Made by a program: the position numbers and the translations under genes. Positions 52,072 to 60,714 of a stretch of 64,000 nt of DNA are shown here, in pieces. The notes below the pieces were generated by a model. The model ran no database searches, was not told where the DNA came from, and was given only the letters and a program-made list of their open reading frames with translations. Position 1 is the first letter of the stretch; each line of letters opens with the position of its first letter. This stretch comes from Chryseobacterium sp. MYb264. GTDB lineage: Bacteria > Bacteroidota > Bacteroidia > Flavobacteriales > Weeksellaceae. Location of the stretch: positions 1,922,001 to 1,986,000 of the forward strand of contig NZ_CP142422.1 in the NCBI RefSeq assembly GCF_035974275.1, in the 5' to 3' direction.

Positions 52072-52174
52072 TAAATAATAGAATTGATGAGTCCTTAGAA
52101 GATTCTAAAAACGATAGAATTACTGACTCTAATGATTTACTTTCGGAATTTAAATAATTAAATATCACATAACA

Positions 52175-52203
52175 AAAAAGAGAAGCCTAAAACTTCTCTT
52201 TTT
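52175..52203. terminator. Bidirectional terminator, GAGAAG type
   Basis: AAAAAGAGAAG (52175-52185) pairs with CTTCTCTTTTT (52193-52203). It ends the gldG transcript on the minus strand and can stop plus-strand transcripts from the IS locus. Confidence 0.8.
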
Positions 52204-52209
52204 CTATTT

Positions 52210-53880
52210 TTATCCAAACTTCTTCTTTCTCAACCAGAAGAACAAACCTCCTAAAATCCCGATGATGACGAGCGGAAGCAGCAAATTAAACCACTGCCAG
52301 TTGCTTTTCTCATCGTTGATCCGGTGTCTGTCGAGAAGTCTTTCTTCGATATTTCTGTTTCTGAGATCAATCAAATTGCTGTCGTCCAACAGATAATCTA
52401 ATGCGTTTCTCAGGAATTGTTCGTTTCCGAACTGCTCGTTGGTCATTAGATCGACGCCCAAAGGTAGCGCTTCACCTTTTACAATTTTATTTCGCCCCAC
52501 ATCACCATCTGCGATGACGATCATTTTATTTTCAGGACTTGAATCTTTAAAATTCGGGTATCCTTTTCTTTCAATTCTCGAAGCATACGCAGAGTTGAAT
52601 TTACCTTCCAAAGCCACCGCATAGATCTTCGGAGTACTTGGCTTTTCCATTTGTCCAAGGCTGTCTACGCTTGCGACCTCTTTCAATTCCACATAATTCG
52701 GAACCTGCTTCAATAAAGTTCTTTCACTCGATTCGAAAAGAACCTTTGTTTTGATATTTTTTCTTCCACCCAATGTATCAATGGAAGTCGGAAATTCAAA
52801 TTTTACCGGATTGATATTTTTTGTGATCGGATGGTCATTTTCAGCAATTCCCAACGGATAATACGGCCATGGAAGAGTCGTAAACTGAGGATTTCCGCTT
52901 ACTTCGCCCGTTACCAGCTTCAGCAAAGCAAATTTCTTTACATCTTTTACCAGCGCCGGGTTGATTCTTAATCCGTAGTTAAAGAAAAAGTCGGTCATAT
53001 TAATATCTACCGGGAACGGCATCACTTTTTGTGACCTCATCAGGGTATCCATTTCAGCGTTGACGGCATCAATCATCCAAAGCGTTTTCCCGCCGTTCAT
53101 GATATATTGATCCAAAATCACTTTTTCATTGTCTGTAAATGCTTTTCTCGGCTTTGCAATCACCAAAGCGCTCATCTGCTTCAATAAAGGAACATCCGCC
53201 AATGTAAGCTCCGTTTGATTTTTAGGAATAACAGGTCCGGCATCATAATTTTCTAAAGCCAGATGCATAAAACCTTGAAATTCCTCAGGACTTAATTCAT
53301 CCTGATTCACCAAGATTCCGACCTTTTTTCTCTTATCAACTGCGATGTTTTTAATATTTGAAACAAAATTATACTCCAGATTTTCAATTGACTTTCTCAA
53401 CTGTTCATCAGCATCAATTCCTGTCTGCTGTACCACCAACGGAATAGAAACGCCATTGCTTCCGTATTTTACCACCGCATAAGGAAACAGAACGATTTGC
53501 GAAACTTTCCCGTCTTTAATGTCCGGAAGAACGGAAGGCTGCATTCCCATGGCCATCAGGCTGTCTTTCGACATTTTGGTTTTAATGGGATCAATAAATT
53601 TAAAATCTATTTTGGGATTTATCTTTCTGAAATTTTCCAACATAAATTTCGTTTCACTCTGCAACTGTTTAAAGCTCGCAGGGAAATCTCCTTCAAGATA
53701 AACTTCCACCGTTACTGGTTTTTTCACAGATTCCAGTACTTTCACGGTATTATCGGAAAGGGTGTATCTTTTCTCTTTTGTTAAATCCAATCGAATTCCG
53801 GTAACGGCTAAAATAATAGCTAAGGGAAGGATCACAAACAGTAAAATTCCTAATGGAGATTTGAATGATATCTTCTTCAT
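52210..53880 (-). CDS. gldG: Gliding motility-associated ABC transporter substrate-binding protein GldG
   Basis: The 556-residue protein has an N-terminal membrane segment (about 10-30), a large periplasmic part and a C-terminal segment (WFNLLLPLVIIGILGGLFFW). It matches GldG in length and layout. With GldF and the ATPase GldA it forms an ABC-type complex required for gliding in Flavobacterium. It lies 4 bp after gldF, while gldA is not next to them. Part of a minus-strand unit ending at 52175. Confidence 0.95.
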   Translation of the reverse strand: MKKISFKSPLGILLFVILPLAIILAVTGIRLDLTKEKRYTLSDNTVKVLESVKKPVTVEVYLEGDFPASFKQLQSETKFMLENFRKINPKIDFKFIDPIKTKMSKDSLMAMGMQPSVLPDIKDGKVSQIVLFPYAVVKYGSNGVSIPLVVQQTGIDADEQLRKSIENLEYNFVSNIKNIAVDKRKKVGILVNQDELSPEEFQGFMHLALENYDAGPVIPKNQTELTLADVPLLKQMSALVIAKPRKAFTDNEKVILDQYIMNGGKTLWMIDAVNAEMDTLMRSQKVMPFPVDINMTDFFFNYGLRINPALVKDVKKFALLKLVTGEVSGNPQFTTLPWPYYPLGIAENDHPITKNINPVKFEFPTSIDTLGGRKNIKTKVLFESSERTLLKQVPNYVELKEVASVDSLGQMEKPSTPKIYAVALEGKFNSAYASRIERKGYPNFKDSSPENKMIVIADGDVGRNKIVKGEALPLGVDLMTNEQFGNEQFLRNALDYLLDDSNLIDLRNRNIEERLLDRHRINDEKSNWQWFNLLLPLVIIGILGGLFFWLRKKKFG

Positions 53881-53884
53881 AATT

Positions 53885-54613
53885 CTACTTCTTTTTATTG
53901 ATAAAATGATTGGACAATGCTAAGGTAAGACCGATAACAAAAACGAAATACGCAATATCTTTAAAATCGATCAAACCTCTTGTAAAACCTAAGAAATGCT
54001 GGTAAAATCCGATATTCTGAAGAATAAAGTCTGCACTTCCCAATAGTTTATAACTTGCCAGCTGTTCGATTCCGAAATACATGATGAAACACATGAAAAC
54101 GCCCAACAAATAAGCCATAATCTGATTCTGAGACAGCGAAGAGGCTAAAATCCCGACTCCTGAGAATGTTGCGATCAGAATAATCAGTCCGAAATAGCTT
54201 CCGAAGGTCATCCCCAAGTCAATATTTCCTTCCGGAACACCTAAAACGTACACGGTGTAAAGGTAAATTAATGAAGGAATAAGACATAAAATCCCGACTA
54301 CCCAAACGGAAAGGAATTTTCCAAATACCAGATCTGAAACTTTCAGAGGTTGAGAAAAAAGCCAGTTTAAGGTTCCCGTTTGTTGCTCCTCCGCAAAAGT
54401 TTTCATGGAAAGTGCCGGAATGATGAACATCAGCAACCAGGGAACTAATACAAAATAGCTTTGTAGAGAAGCGAGTCCGATTTCGAAAATATTGGAATCG
54501 TTATCGAAAAAAAACAAAAAAAGAGTACTTATTAAACTGAATGCGGCAATGATGATCCACGCGCTCCAGTTTCCAAAGTAACTCCAAAGTTCTTTTTTAA
54601 AAATTGCAATCAT
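53885..54613 (-). CDS. gldF: Gliding motility-associated ABC transporter permease GldF
   Basis: The start at 54611-54613 gives 242 residues (the upstream extension lacks a fitting leader). It is an ABC-2 type permease with six membrane segments, MIAIFKKELWSYFGNWSAW at the start and TFAEEQQTGTLNWLFSQPLK as the cytosolic loop. It works with GldA and GldG in the inner membrane. The gldG gene follows after 4 bp, so translation is coupled. Confidence 0.95.
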   Translation of the reverse strand: MIAIFKKELWSYFGNWSAWIIIAAFSLISTLFLFFFDNDSNIFEIGLASLQSYFVLVPWLLMFIIPALSMKTFAEEQQTGTLNWLFSQPLKVSDLVFGKFLSVWVVGILCLIPSLIYLYTVYVLGVPEGNIDLGMTFGSYFGLIILIATFSGVGILASSLSQNQIMAYLLGVFMCFIMYFGIEQLASYKLLGSADFILQNIGFYQHFLGFTRGLIDFKDIAYFVFVIGLTLALSNHFINKKK

Positions 54614-54703
54614 AGTTTTATTATCAAATGTTGATTGTTGTTGGTTGATCTTTGTTAGATTTCTCATCCAACAACTATAAACGGTTAACCAGCAACCAAA
54701 TCA

Positions 54704-55252
54704 TTACTTTTTCTTATTCTTGTTAACCAATTTCACCGTCATCATGATTAAAAATACCAAAACGAAAAATCCGGTGATTAATTGCCACCAATATTCAATG
54801 ACCTGAGATTTTAAGATCACCGTGAAGACCACCAGAAACAAAATGAAGGTTGCGATTTCGTTCGCTTGTCTTAGTTTTATATTGGCTGTTTCGAGTGTAT
54901 TTCCGTTGAGTTCTTTTAGTTTTAAAACCTTCTTCCAGCACCAGTAATGGTAAATCGCCAGACCGATCAGGAAGGTTAGTTTTAAATGAAACCAGGGCAT
55001 CTTCATCAGTCCGGGGTTTAAAAAGATCATCACCAAGCCACAAACCGCCATGATTACGCCGGCCGGAACGGTAATGATATTCCATAGCCTTCTCGCCATG
55101 AATGTATATTGTTCCCTCAAAATGTTCTTCTTTTCCTCGGGAAATTCATCGGTATCTTTATAATAAACAAAAATTCTCACGAGATAGAAAATCCCCGCAA
55201 AATAGCTTACCATAAAGATAATATGAAGCGCTTTTATTATAGTGTAAAGCAT
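54704..55252 (-). CDS. hemJ: HemJ-like protoporphyrinogen oxidase (UPF0093/CopD-like)
   Basis: The 182-residue inner-membrane protein has four or five membrane helices and the HemJ pattern: KALHIIFMVSYFAGIFYLVR with the heme-ligand His (H10), and WFHLKLTFLIGLAIYHYW. HemJ oxidises protoporphyrinogen IX to protoporphyrin IX in many bacteria lacking HemG/HemY. The word-repeat region 54621-54700 separates it from gldF. The CopD family label is the alternative. Confidence 0.85.
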   Translation of the reverse strand: MLYTIIKALHIIFMVSYFAGIFYLVRIFVYYKDTDEFPEEKKNILREQYTFMARRLWNIITVPAGVIMAVCGLVMIFLNPGLMKMPWFHLKLTFLIGLAIYHYWCWKKVLKLKELNGNTLETANIKLRQANEIATFILFLVVFTVILKSQVIEYWWQLITGFFVLVFLIMMTVKLVNKNKKK

Positions 55253-55446
55253 TTGAAAAAAATAATGGCAAATATAATGTTAATGATAAAAATATTTGAT
55301 AGAAAATAGAATAAATATTGTCTTTGTTGTTTTATGTTTAGAATTCATTATTCTTTTGAATCTAAACCTAAAATAATGGTCTACTTATAAAAAGATTATT
55401 CACTTATCTTAAAAACGACAAATATTGAATTGAAACAACCATTTCC

Positions 55447-55549
55447 TAGCCCGGATTGAGCGGCATGTTTGAGCTCTTTTTAAGATTCTGGCGAGCCTTT
55501 AGGCTCGCCAGAATCTTAAAAAAGCGAGTAGCGAAAGCCGGAAAAAGCT
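55447..55549 (+). repeat. Head/tail intergenic repeat element, copy 3
   Basis: The head TAGCCCGGATTGAGCGGCAT and the tail GCGAAAGCCGGAAAAAGCT flank a perfect 19-bp hairpin: TTTAAGATTCTGGCGAGCC (55479-55497), loop TTTA, GGCTCGCCAGAATCTTAAA (55502-55520). Head and tail agree with the copies at 10196 and 22936. No gene is seen in 55253-55560. Confidence 0.8.
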
Positions 55550-55560
55550 ACTGATAAAAA

Positions 55561-55995
55561 CTATTTCGCATAAGAAACACTGTCTGCTTTTTGGTTTCGA
55601 TAAAAAGTTTTAATGTATAAAAGTTTGCCTTCTTTACTGAAATATTTCCAGTCACCGAAATAATACCAATGGCGCTCGTTTACTGAAATGTCCAGCTTCG
55701 TTTGTCCGCGTTCCATAAGCGTTCCATCGGGAAAATATCTTTTGATCTTCGTGATATCTTTTCGGACTTTATTTTTTTCGTAAAGCTGGTTTCCGAGATA
55801 GATCTTCCACTTTCCTACTTTTTCGCCTTTATTGTATTTTCCGATGGCGGTAAGTTTTCCATCGTCGGCGGAATATTCTTCCTTCCATTTGCCATGTCTT
55901 TTCTTGTGTTGATCATCGGTTAGAATATATTGATTCATTTTAGTTTTACATGAAATCACTAAAATTAGAAACAAAAAGAGAATTATTTTATTCAT
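55561..55995 (-). CDS. MORN-repeat-like lipoprotein
   Basis: The 144-residue protein has a lipobox (LVISC, C16). It then contains repeated short motifs with the MORN pattern: GKWKEEYSADDGKLTAIGKY and GEKVGKWKIYLGNQLYEKN, then RYFPDGTLMERGQ. Proteins of this type are annotated as MORN/YwqK-like; function unknown. The kbl terminator T-run reaches to one base before its ATG, so it has almost no own leader. Confidence 0.82.
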   Translation of the reverse strand: MNKIILFLFLILVISCKTKMNQYILTDDQHKKRHGKWKEEYSADDGKLTAIGKYNKGEKVGKWKIYLGNQLYEKNKVRKDITKIKRYFPDGTLMERGQTKLDISVNERHWYYFGDWKYFSKEGKLLYIKTFYRNQKADSVSYAK

Positions 55996-56031
55996 AAAAA
56001 AACAGGATTTCTGTAAATATAAGAAATCCTG
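55996..56031 (-). terminator. kbl terminator abutting the next start codon
   Basis: CAGGATTTCT (56003-56012) pairs with AGAAATCCTG (56022-56031); the minus-strand T-run (55996-56002) ends next to the ATG of the MORN lipoprotein (55993-55995). Confidence 0.85.
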
Positions 56032-56063
56032 CTATGTTCTACAATTGTAGAGCTATTTTATTT

Positions 56064-57260
56064 TTAAGAAATCACATTCAGTTCTTTTCCTACTTTTTCA
56101 AAAGCAGCAATCGCTTTATCCAAGTGCGCTCTGGTATGAGCTGCAGAAAGCTGAACTCTGATTCTTGCTTTTCCTTTTGGTACCACAGGATAAAAGAATC
56201 CGATGACGTAAATTCCTTCATCCATTAGTTTTTCTGCCATTTTTTGAGCCAAAGGTGCATCGTACAACATTACCGGAACAATGGCCGCGTCTCCGTCAGG
56301 AATATCAAAACCTTTTGCTTTCATTTCCGTTCTGAAGTATTCTGCATTTTCCATTACCTGATCACGAAGCGAAGTATCATCAGAGATCATATCCAACACT
56401 TTCAACGCTGCCCCCACAATTCCCGGAGCTAATGAATTGGAGAATAAATAAGGTCTTGAACGCTGTCTCAGCATATCGATGATTTCTTTTTTACCGGAAG
56501 TAAATCCTCCCAAAGCACCACCTAAAGCCTTTCCTAATGTAGATGTAATGATGTCTACTCTACCCATTACTTCATTGGCTTCATGCGTTCCACGACCTGT
56601 TTTTCCAATGAAACCTGTCGCGTGAGAATCGTCAACCATCACCAAAGCATCGTATTTATCTGCCAAGTCGCAAACGCCTTTTAAATCAGCAACAATTCCG
56701 TCCATTGAGAAAACTCCGTCTGTAACGATGATCTTAAAACGGTGATTTTTTTCAGAAGCCGCTATTAACTGAGCTTCCAAATCTTCCATATTGTTATTTT
56801 TATAACGGTATCTTGCTGCTTTACAAAGACGTACCCCATCGATGATTGAAGCATGATTCAGTTCATCTGAAATAATGGCATCTTCGTCAGTAAATAAAGG
56901 TTCGAACACCCCTCCATTTGCATCAAAACAAGCAGCATACAGAATGGTGTCTTCCAAACCTAAAAAGTCGGCTATTTTTTGTTCAAGTTGCTTATGAATA
57001 TCCTGAGTTCCGCAAATAAAACGAACAGAAGACATTCCGTAACCGTGAGATTCAATCATATCCTGAGAAGCTTTCATGACTTCCGGATGGTTTGATAATC
57101 CCAGATAATTGTTAGCACAAAAGTTCAACAGCTTCTTTCCATTGGCTTCTATTTCTGCGCTTTGCTGAGAAGTGATGATTCTTTCTCTTTTGTAAAGTCC
57201 GTCGTTCTCAATATTTTGAAGTTCGTTCTGTAAGTTTTCAAGATACTTTTTAGAGATCAT
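56064..57260 (-). CDS. kbl: Glycine C-acetyltransferase (2-amino-3-ketobutyrate CoA ligase)
   Basis: The 398-residue PLP enzyme has the Kbl signature: [11 protein letters not shown] near 52-62, [10 protein letters not shown] (substrate loop), DDSHATGF (PLP Asp/His) and [14 protein letters not shown] with the PLP-lysine. It converts 2-amino-3-oxobutyrate and CoA to glycine and acetyl-CoA, the second step of threonine breakdown. No threonine dehydrogenase (tdh) is adjacent. Close relatives are serine palmitoyltransferase and AONS (bioF), but the length and loop fit Kbl best. Confidence 0.93.
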   Translation of the reverse strand: MISKKYLENLQNELQNIENDGLYKRERIITSQQSAEIEANGKKLLNFCANNYLGLSNHPEVMKASQDMIESHGYGMSSVRFICGTQDIHKQLEQKIADFLGLEDTILYAACFDANGGVFEPLFTDEDAIISDELNHASIIDGVRLCKAARYRYKNNNMEDLEAQLIAASEKNHRFKIIVTDGVFSMDGIVADLKGVCDLADKYDALVMVDDSHATGFIGKTGRGTHEANEVMGRVDIITSTLGKALGGALGGFTSGKKEIIDMLRQRSRPYLFSNSLAPGIVGAALKVLDMISDDTSLRDQVMENAEYFRTEMKAKGFDIPDGDAAIVPVMLYDAPLAQKMAEKLMDEGIYVIGFFYPVVPKGKARIRVQLSAAHTRAHLDKAIAAFEKVGKELNVIS

Positions 57261-57528
57261 TGTAAGTAATTTTTTAGATATGCTAATTTAATAAAATCGA
57301 ACAAAACTGAGCACGATTATGATTTTTATTGTGATAACCGGTTGAATTGATTTGAACTTTCAGAATTAAAGGATCTATTTTTAATGCTGATGATCGCTGA
57401 GGTTTAAGCATTTGATGTCTCTTTTTTCTGGTACAAAAGTCTTTCAGGCAATATATAATGCTGCTTTTTTGCTCTCGCAGATTTTGCAGATAACGCAGAT
57501 TATTTGATTAAAGAGAAAATTCCAAAAA

Positions 57529-57602
57529 CCAAAAACTTTAAACCAAAAACTTTAAACCTTAAACCAAAAACTTTAAACTAGAAACTAGAAACTAGAAACC
57601 AT
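57529..57602. repeat. Degenerate repeats of TTTAAACC-type words
   Basis: AAACCAAAAACTTTAAACC, TTAAACCAAAAACTTTAAAC and ACTAGAA units recur between 57529 and 57600. Nothing else is seen in 57261-57622. Confidence 0.7.
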
Positions 57603-57622
57603 CAAATACATCAGAAAAACAC

Positions 57623-57661
57623 AATTAGTCTATAGTTTTAGTAGACTAATTATTATATTTG
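57623..57661 (+). promoter_or_regulatory. Promoter and palindromic operator of the JmjC/cupin gene
   Basis: A perfect interrupted palindrome, AATTAGTCTA (57623-57632), 9-bp spacer, TAGACTAATT (57642-57651), is followed by TATATTTG (57654-57661). The palindrome covers the expected -33 region. The same layout is in the cysH promoter at 37532-37560. Confidence 0.75.
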
Positions 57662-57680
57662 TTCTTTTAAATTCAGGAAA

Positions 57681-58559
57681 ATGAGATTATCACCAGTACA
57701 AAAACTTAAAAATATTTCGACTAAAGACTTCCTCAGCACTTACATGAAACCTGCAAAACCGGTTATTATGAAAGATTTTGTGGCACCGGCAAGTCCGGCC
57801 TTTACAAAATGGAATTATGATTACTTTAAAGAAATTGCGGGCGACAATAAAGTTAATATTTACGGTAGTGAAATTGAATCACTGGATCGTGTGGCAAGCA
57901 AACCTGTCGGACAGAGCACTTTCGCCAAATATTTAGATATGATTACCACTGCTCCTACTGAGCATCGTCTTTTTTTATTCAATTTATTGAGTATAAAACC
58001 GGAATTAAAGAACGACTTACATTATAACGATGTTACCAATGGTAAAATTATAAAATGGCTGCCATTTATGTTTTTCGGAGGCGAAGGTTCTATCACCAGA
58101 AATCATGTGGATATTGATATGTCGCATGTTTTTATCACACAGTTTCAGGGAATCAAAAGAATCTGGCTTTTTCCTTGGGAACAATCGGATTTACTGTATA
58201 AACTTCCTTATAATTTTCACAGCATTACCAATATTAAAGAACCGGACTATGACGAATTTCCCGGTTTACAATATCTGGACGGTTACGAGGCCATCATAAA
58301 ACCTGGCGAAACCCTTTATATTCCATCCGGCTGGTGGCATTATATTCAATATGAGACGGAAGGGTATTCCGTTTCCATCAGAGCTTTACCTTCAAGTTTT
58401 ATTGAAAAATGGAGAGGTTTCAGAAATTTAGTTTTGATCAGACATTTTGACAATGTTATGAGAACTGTTTTTAAGAACAAATGGTTCAATTTTAAAGTAA
58501 GAAAAGCCACACGAAAGGCGAACCGAGCGATCAAAAGGCAGAAAAGTTTTCAAATATAA
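57681..58559 (+). CDS. JmjC/cupin-fold Fe(II)/2-oxoglutarate oxygenase-like protein
   Basis: The 292-residue protein has the cupin_8/JmjC core with the metal set RNHVDIDMSH (H and D) and, later, GWWHYIQYE (second His). The spacing (about 75 residues) fits Fe(II)/2-oxoglutarate hydroxylases. The C-terminal region is lysine/arginine-rich (RKATRKANRAIKRQKS), suggesting a nucleic acid or ribosomal partner. The operator shared with cysH is the strongest clue to its regulation; a sulfur-limitation role is speculation. Confidence 0.85.
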   Translation: MRLSPVQKLKNISTKDFLSTYMKPAKPVIMKDFVAPASPAFTKWNYDYFKEIAGDNKVNIYGSEIESLDRVASKPVGQSTFAKYLDMITTAPTEHRLFLFNLLSIKPELKNDLHYNDVTNGKIIKWLPFMFFGGEGSITRNHVDIDMSHVFITQFQGIKRIWLFPWEQSDLLYKLPYNFHSITNIKEPDYDEFPGLQYLDGYEAIIKPGETLYIPSGWWHYIQYETEGYSVSIRALPSSFIEKWRGFRNLVLIRHFDNVMRTVFKNKWFNFKVRKATRKANRAIKRQKSFQI

Positions 58560-58665
58560 ATCAGAAATATTAATCCTAAAAACAATTTACTATGGAATTA
58601 TTATACGCCATGCTTTCATCAGAAAGATCTCTATTATCGTTTTATCCTATCTACAATTTTTAACA

Positions 58666-58697
58666 AAATCGGTCAAATCCTTGGATTTGACCGATTT
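58666..58697. terminator. Bidirectional terminator hairpin
   Basis: AAATCGGTCAAATCC (58666-58680) and GGATTTGACCGATTT (58683-58697) form a perfect 15-bp stem with a 2-nt gap; T-runs follow on the plus strand. It lies between converging genes. Confidence 0.8.
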
Positions 58698-58702
58698 ACT
58701 TT

Positions 58703-60634
58703 TTATTTTTTCAGGAATTTAATATTTTTATCATTGATCTTAAAAACATAGGTTCCGGGAATTAATTTCTGAATGTCAATTGATTTCCCGGGTTGATATG
58801 TTCCCTTTTCAACCAGTTTTCCATCCACAAAATAAATCGTATATTCTGTTGATCTATTGATCCCTTTTACAAACAATTCATTCTTAGCAGGATTTGGATA
58901 TAGTGCAAAATTCTCAAGACTTACATCGGCTGTTCCTAACGTTGTATCTTTTGTTACCGTAGAATTCCTTTCCAGCATCTGATATTCATAGTTAAACTGA
59001 ACGCTTGCGACAGGAAATGAGACGGCTTCGGTAAAATATTGATTGTTACTGGTATTATTTAATGTAAGATAAGCCACCTGGCCGCCAGTTCCGTTTACTT
59101 TTACCGGCAAAGGCATTTCAAAGAAACTTACTGTTGGGCTACTTTGTGTCTGTGAAACTTTAAAGGTCAATGCCTGATTTGCCCCGGATTGCGCCCATCG
59201 GATATCATACGTCGGATATCCCTCACCATACACCCAGTCATTAAAAAATTCGGTAAAATCTTTACCTGTAGACTGCATCATTGAAGCCTGCAGGTCTGAA
59301 GTTTTCACATAATTATATGCTAAATCCGGTCTCGAATGATATTCTTTTACAGCCTGATAAAACGCATTATCACCTAAGATCCATTTCATCATTCTCAAAA
59401 TATAGCCTCCTTTTGCATATGACAGCCTTCCATTGAAAATATAGGATTGATTTCCTGCGTTGGCGTCCGAAACGTACGTACTTCCTGTTGGAACTTGTGT
59501 AATATAATCTTTCTGCCCTGCAAGATAAGTCATAAATTCAGCATGGGTAAGCAGCAGCTTTTCCCTGGCTACATGCTCACCGAAAGTGGCAAACCCTTCA
59601 TTCAGCCAAATATCATTCCAGGCACCACAGGTTACTTTATCACCAAACCACTGATGAGCGAGCTCGTGTGCAATTACCGGCCTGTTCCATCCTGACATTG
59701 AAGACATCGTCTGATGCTCCATACAAACTCCGTTGTAATGAAACTCCATGTGGCCATATTTTTCATTTCTGAAAGGATAAGGTCCAAAGTAAGTTTCAAA
59801 TACGTCCATGATGTCTTTTGTCCAGTTGATATCAGCCATAACAGAGGAATTACCCGCTGTGGTCGGATAAAGATAATTCACAAAAGGGAAAGGTGGATTT
59901 CCCATTGTGTCATTCAGCTTAACAAAATTGGTAATGGATAAAGCTACCAGATAAGCCGCCATGGGATACTGCGTTCTCCAGAAAGTCAGTTTTTTATTAT
60001 CAGGAAGCGAAGTTTCAGACATCAGCTTCCCGTTCGCCGCCACGCTGTATTGATTGGGCGTGGTAATTTTAAAATCAAACCGGTCGATCTTATCATTCAT
60101 GCTTTGTTTTGTCGGAAACCAGTCCTGTGCTCCGAAAGGTTCATTTAAAGTGGCTAAAATGAGATTTCCATTTTGAGAACCTGTAGAAAAAGCATTGTTA
60201 TTGGTTGCCGGCGCTCCTGAATAATGAATGGTTAAAGAATCCACTACATTCGCCGGAACTGATGTCTGAAAATCTATTTTAAGCTCTTTCGTTGCCAACT
60301 GCTGAAAAGCCAGATTTGTACCGTGATACTGAACCTGAGTAACGGTTAATACATTGGTCAAATCAAAATAGATACTGCTCATATTTTGATTTGGTTTAAA
60401 ATGAGAAGTCACGGTACCCGAAATTTGATATTGTGCAGGATCCAGAGCCACATCCATTCTCTGGTATTGTAAATCGTAATTTAATGTATTGGGATTGATG
60501 TTGTATGTTATCATTTTTTGGGTGAATGACTTCATTTCCTTTTCAATCAAAGCTTTTCTTTCGATATTTTCATCCTGAGAATACAATTGATGAAATGAAA
60601 GCACACTTAAAAACAGAAAGTAGAATTTTCTCAT
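58703..60634 (-). CDS. Secreted M1-family aminopeptidase with T9SS sorting tail
   Basis: The 643-residue protein has a signal peptide (MRKFYFLFLSVLSFHQLYSQ). The M1 catalytic domain has HELAHQWFG (H323, E324, H327) and NEGFAT with E346, plus VCMEHQTMSS in place of GAMEN. The last 75 residues (LYPNPAKNELFVKG to NIKFLKK) are a T9SS sorting domain. It should be a surface or secreted zinc aminopeptidase. It follows dacB on the same strand, after a terminator. Confidence 0.94.
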   Translation of the reverse strand: MRKFYFLFLSVLSFHQLYSQDENIERKALIEKEMKSFTQKMITYNINPNTLNYDLQYQRMDVALDPAQYQISGTVTSHFKPNQNMSSIYFDLTNVLTVTQVQYHGTNLAFQQLATKELKIDFQTSVPANVVDSLTIHYSGAPATNNNAFSTGSQNGNLILATLNEPFGAQDWFPTKQSMNDKIDRFDFKITTPNQYSVAANGKLMSETSLPDNKKLTFWRTQYPMAAYLVALSITNFVKLNDTMGNPPFPFVNYLYPTTAGNSSVMADINWTKDIMDVFETYFGPYPFRNEKYGHMEFHYNGVCMEHQTMSSMSGWNRPVIAHELAHQWFGDKVTCGAWNDIWLNEGFATFGEHVAREKLLLTHAEFMTYLAGQKDYITQVPTGSTYVSDANAGNQSYIFNGRLSYAKGGYILRMMKWILGDNAFYQAVKEYHSRPDLAYNYVKTSDLQASMMQSTGKDFTEFFNDWVYGEGYPTYDIRWAQSGANQALTFKVSQTQSSPTVSFFEMPLPVKVNGTGGQVAYLTLNNTSNNQYFTEAVSFPVASVQFNYEYQMLERNSTVTKDTTLGTADVSLENFALYPNPAKNELFVKGINRSTEYTIYFVDGKLVEKGTYQPGKSIDIQKLIPGTYVFKINDKNIKFLKK

Positions 60635-60651
60635 ATTCAGAATATTATACT

Positions 60652-60659
60652 CAAAGATA
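60652..60659 (-). promoter_or_regulatory. -7 element of the M1 peptidase promoter (TATCTTTG)
   Basis: TATCTTTG on the minus strand is 17 nt before the ATG of the M1 gene. A TTG with 16-nt spacing lies upstream, inside the dacB terminator hairpin. Confidence 0.6.
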
Positions 60660-60662
60660 AAA

Positions 60663-60693
60663 AAAACCTTCTAATCAATGATTAAAAGGTTTT
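60663..60693 (-). terminator. dacB terminator
   Basis: AAAACCTT (60663-60670) pairs with AAGGTTTT (60686-60693), T-run on the minus strand. It overlaps the upstream part of the next promoter. Confidence 0.75.
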
Positions 60694-60714
60694 TATATTG
60701 TTAAATAAATATTT

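Larger units (their letters stand above)
50466..52157 (+). pseudogene. Orphan antitoxin gene split by an IS element
   Basis: The 5' part (50466-50604) encodes MDIQTRKLKFIEEFLKIQSE and on to LTPFSLEELN. The 3' part (52078-52157) continues NRIDESLEDSKNDRITDSND then LLSEFK and stop. Removing the IS and one TAAATA copy gives a continuous 219-nt frame of 72 codons plus stop. It aligns with the 49331 antitoxin throughout (METLMSRIEKSEEDLKNGR against LEELNNRIDESLEDSKNDR). No toxin gene follows it. Confidence 0.88.
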
